Shown here piece by piece: positions 63,470 through 64,000 of a DNA stretch of 64,000 bases. Origin of the DNA: Serripes groenlandicus. Lineage: Eukaryota > Mollusca > Bivalvia > Cardiida > Cardiidae. The notes beneath the pieces were generated by a model. That model was not told the DNA's origin. It saw only the letters and a list, made by a program, of their open reading frames with translations, and searched no databases. Location: contig JASEVX010000003.1 of assembly GCA_031761405.1 (NCBI GenBank), positions 116,712,247-116,776,246 on the forward strand. Reading direction: 5' to 3'. The translations under genes were made by a program, and so were the position numbers. The stretch's first letter is position 1. Each line of letters begins with the position of its first letter.

Positions 63470-64000
63470 TCACGTGTGAATGTTATATCTTTTTAAACAA
63501 TGAAGAATCGATGCAGCACACTCGTGTGTGTGCAACCTTTAACGGTTAAAACAAATTAATTATAGTGAATATGAATTTAGAATACAAATTGTAACATCTT
63601 ACAAAAGATACATATACAAACATTGCTGCAGAATGCAGCAAAGGAAATGAAGATGAGTGAAGTGAAACCGTCTTAGGACGAAATCTACTCGATTGACTGG
63701 TTCCCAATCATTCTTACTGGGATAGGAAAGTATGGGGAGCCATATTTACTATCCCAAATGTTGTACATTTGCAGTTCGAGTGTTACAAATAACAATTATA
63801 TCGATAAGTTCATGCTACATAGATCCTACTGGTGATGAAAAATAATCCTCTTTAAGCCAATAACGATCTATGTAACAGGATGTATTATCTTCCTTATAAC
63901 TAAAGGGATTGAAATTAAACAATGATACCTGTTTATAATATAATAAATAACTGCACCAACAACGCCTTCAATAAACAGTAACGTCCCGATTGTTATACCG
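63470..64000. other. Downstream region, no feature recognised
   Basis: AT-rich. Contains a TGCTGCAGAATGCAGCA palindrome (63624-63640). No ORF, tRNA or complete transposon. Confidence 0.45.

Overview
This is eukaryotic, AT-rich, intron-bearing nuclear DNA, very probably from a bivalve mollusc. The reasons are tRNA-derived SINE families and TTAA-flanked foldback MITEs of the kind common in clams, abundant tyrosine-recombinase (YR) retrotransposons (two Ngaro-like, one DIRS-like), LINE and Tc1 relics, and a small secreted fucolectin. No bacterial operon, CRISPR array or rRNA is present. Species and linkage group cannot be read from the sequence.

Host genes are sparse and spliced. (1) A plus-strand fucolectin (F-type lectin) gene has three exons whose splice phases join exactly: signal peptide (42740-42827), N-terminal two thirds of the lectin domain (45625-45855) and C-terminal third (63173-63321), predicting 155 residues. 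Its second intron is 17.3 kb and holds a 2 x 2431-bp tandem duplication with Tc1 transposase relics, a Ngaro-like element, minisatellites and a DIRS-like element. The DIRS-like element ends 4 bp before the last exon, so the branch site and pyrimidine tract of that acceptor appear to be transposon sequence. (2) A minus-strand gene runs leftward from a first exon at 11554 (MASPVGSRRS...) through 9687-9607, 4060-3998, 2636-2592 and 1871-1775. It encodes an acidic N-terminus followed by coiled coil; I do not recognise it, and at least one exon is missing from the model. (3) Broken host-like pieces are a THAP-like domain (26.5 kb), a P2X7-like N-terminus (28.5 kb, minus) and one acidic exon (27.9 kb).

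Layout. 0-12 kb: coiled-coil gene, its introns filled with foldback MITEs (one nested in another), a minisatellite and a 1.3-kb TIR element. 12-16.6 kb: SINE, MITEs, a repeat later reused at 33 kb, a TATA-bearing promoter-like GC island and a perfect-palindrome foldback. 16.7-22.5 kb: a 38-bp minisatellite split by a complete but dead Ngaro-like element (17415-21908, A1 - ORFs - B1 - A2 - B2) and by a SINE with a 13-bp TSD. 22.7-35.2 kb: diverged duplications (22.8-23.8 with 32.0-32.9 kb; 25.0-25.8 with 33.6-34.9 kb), pseudogenes and a 200-N gap. 36.5-39 kb: a GATATC/poly-A repeat, then a 104-bp satellite with a four-monomer (416-bp) higher-order register, then a 400-bp repeat also present inverted at 29.5 kb. 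39.2-41.4 kb: dead LINE. 42.7-63.3 kb: fucolectin gene with its transposon-filled intron.

All the transposon genes seen are broken by frameshifts, stops or deletions, except the DIRS-like recombinase reading frame (61641-62810), which is open and keeps all its catalytic residues.
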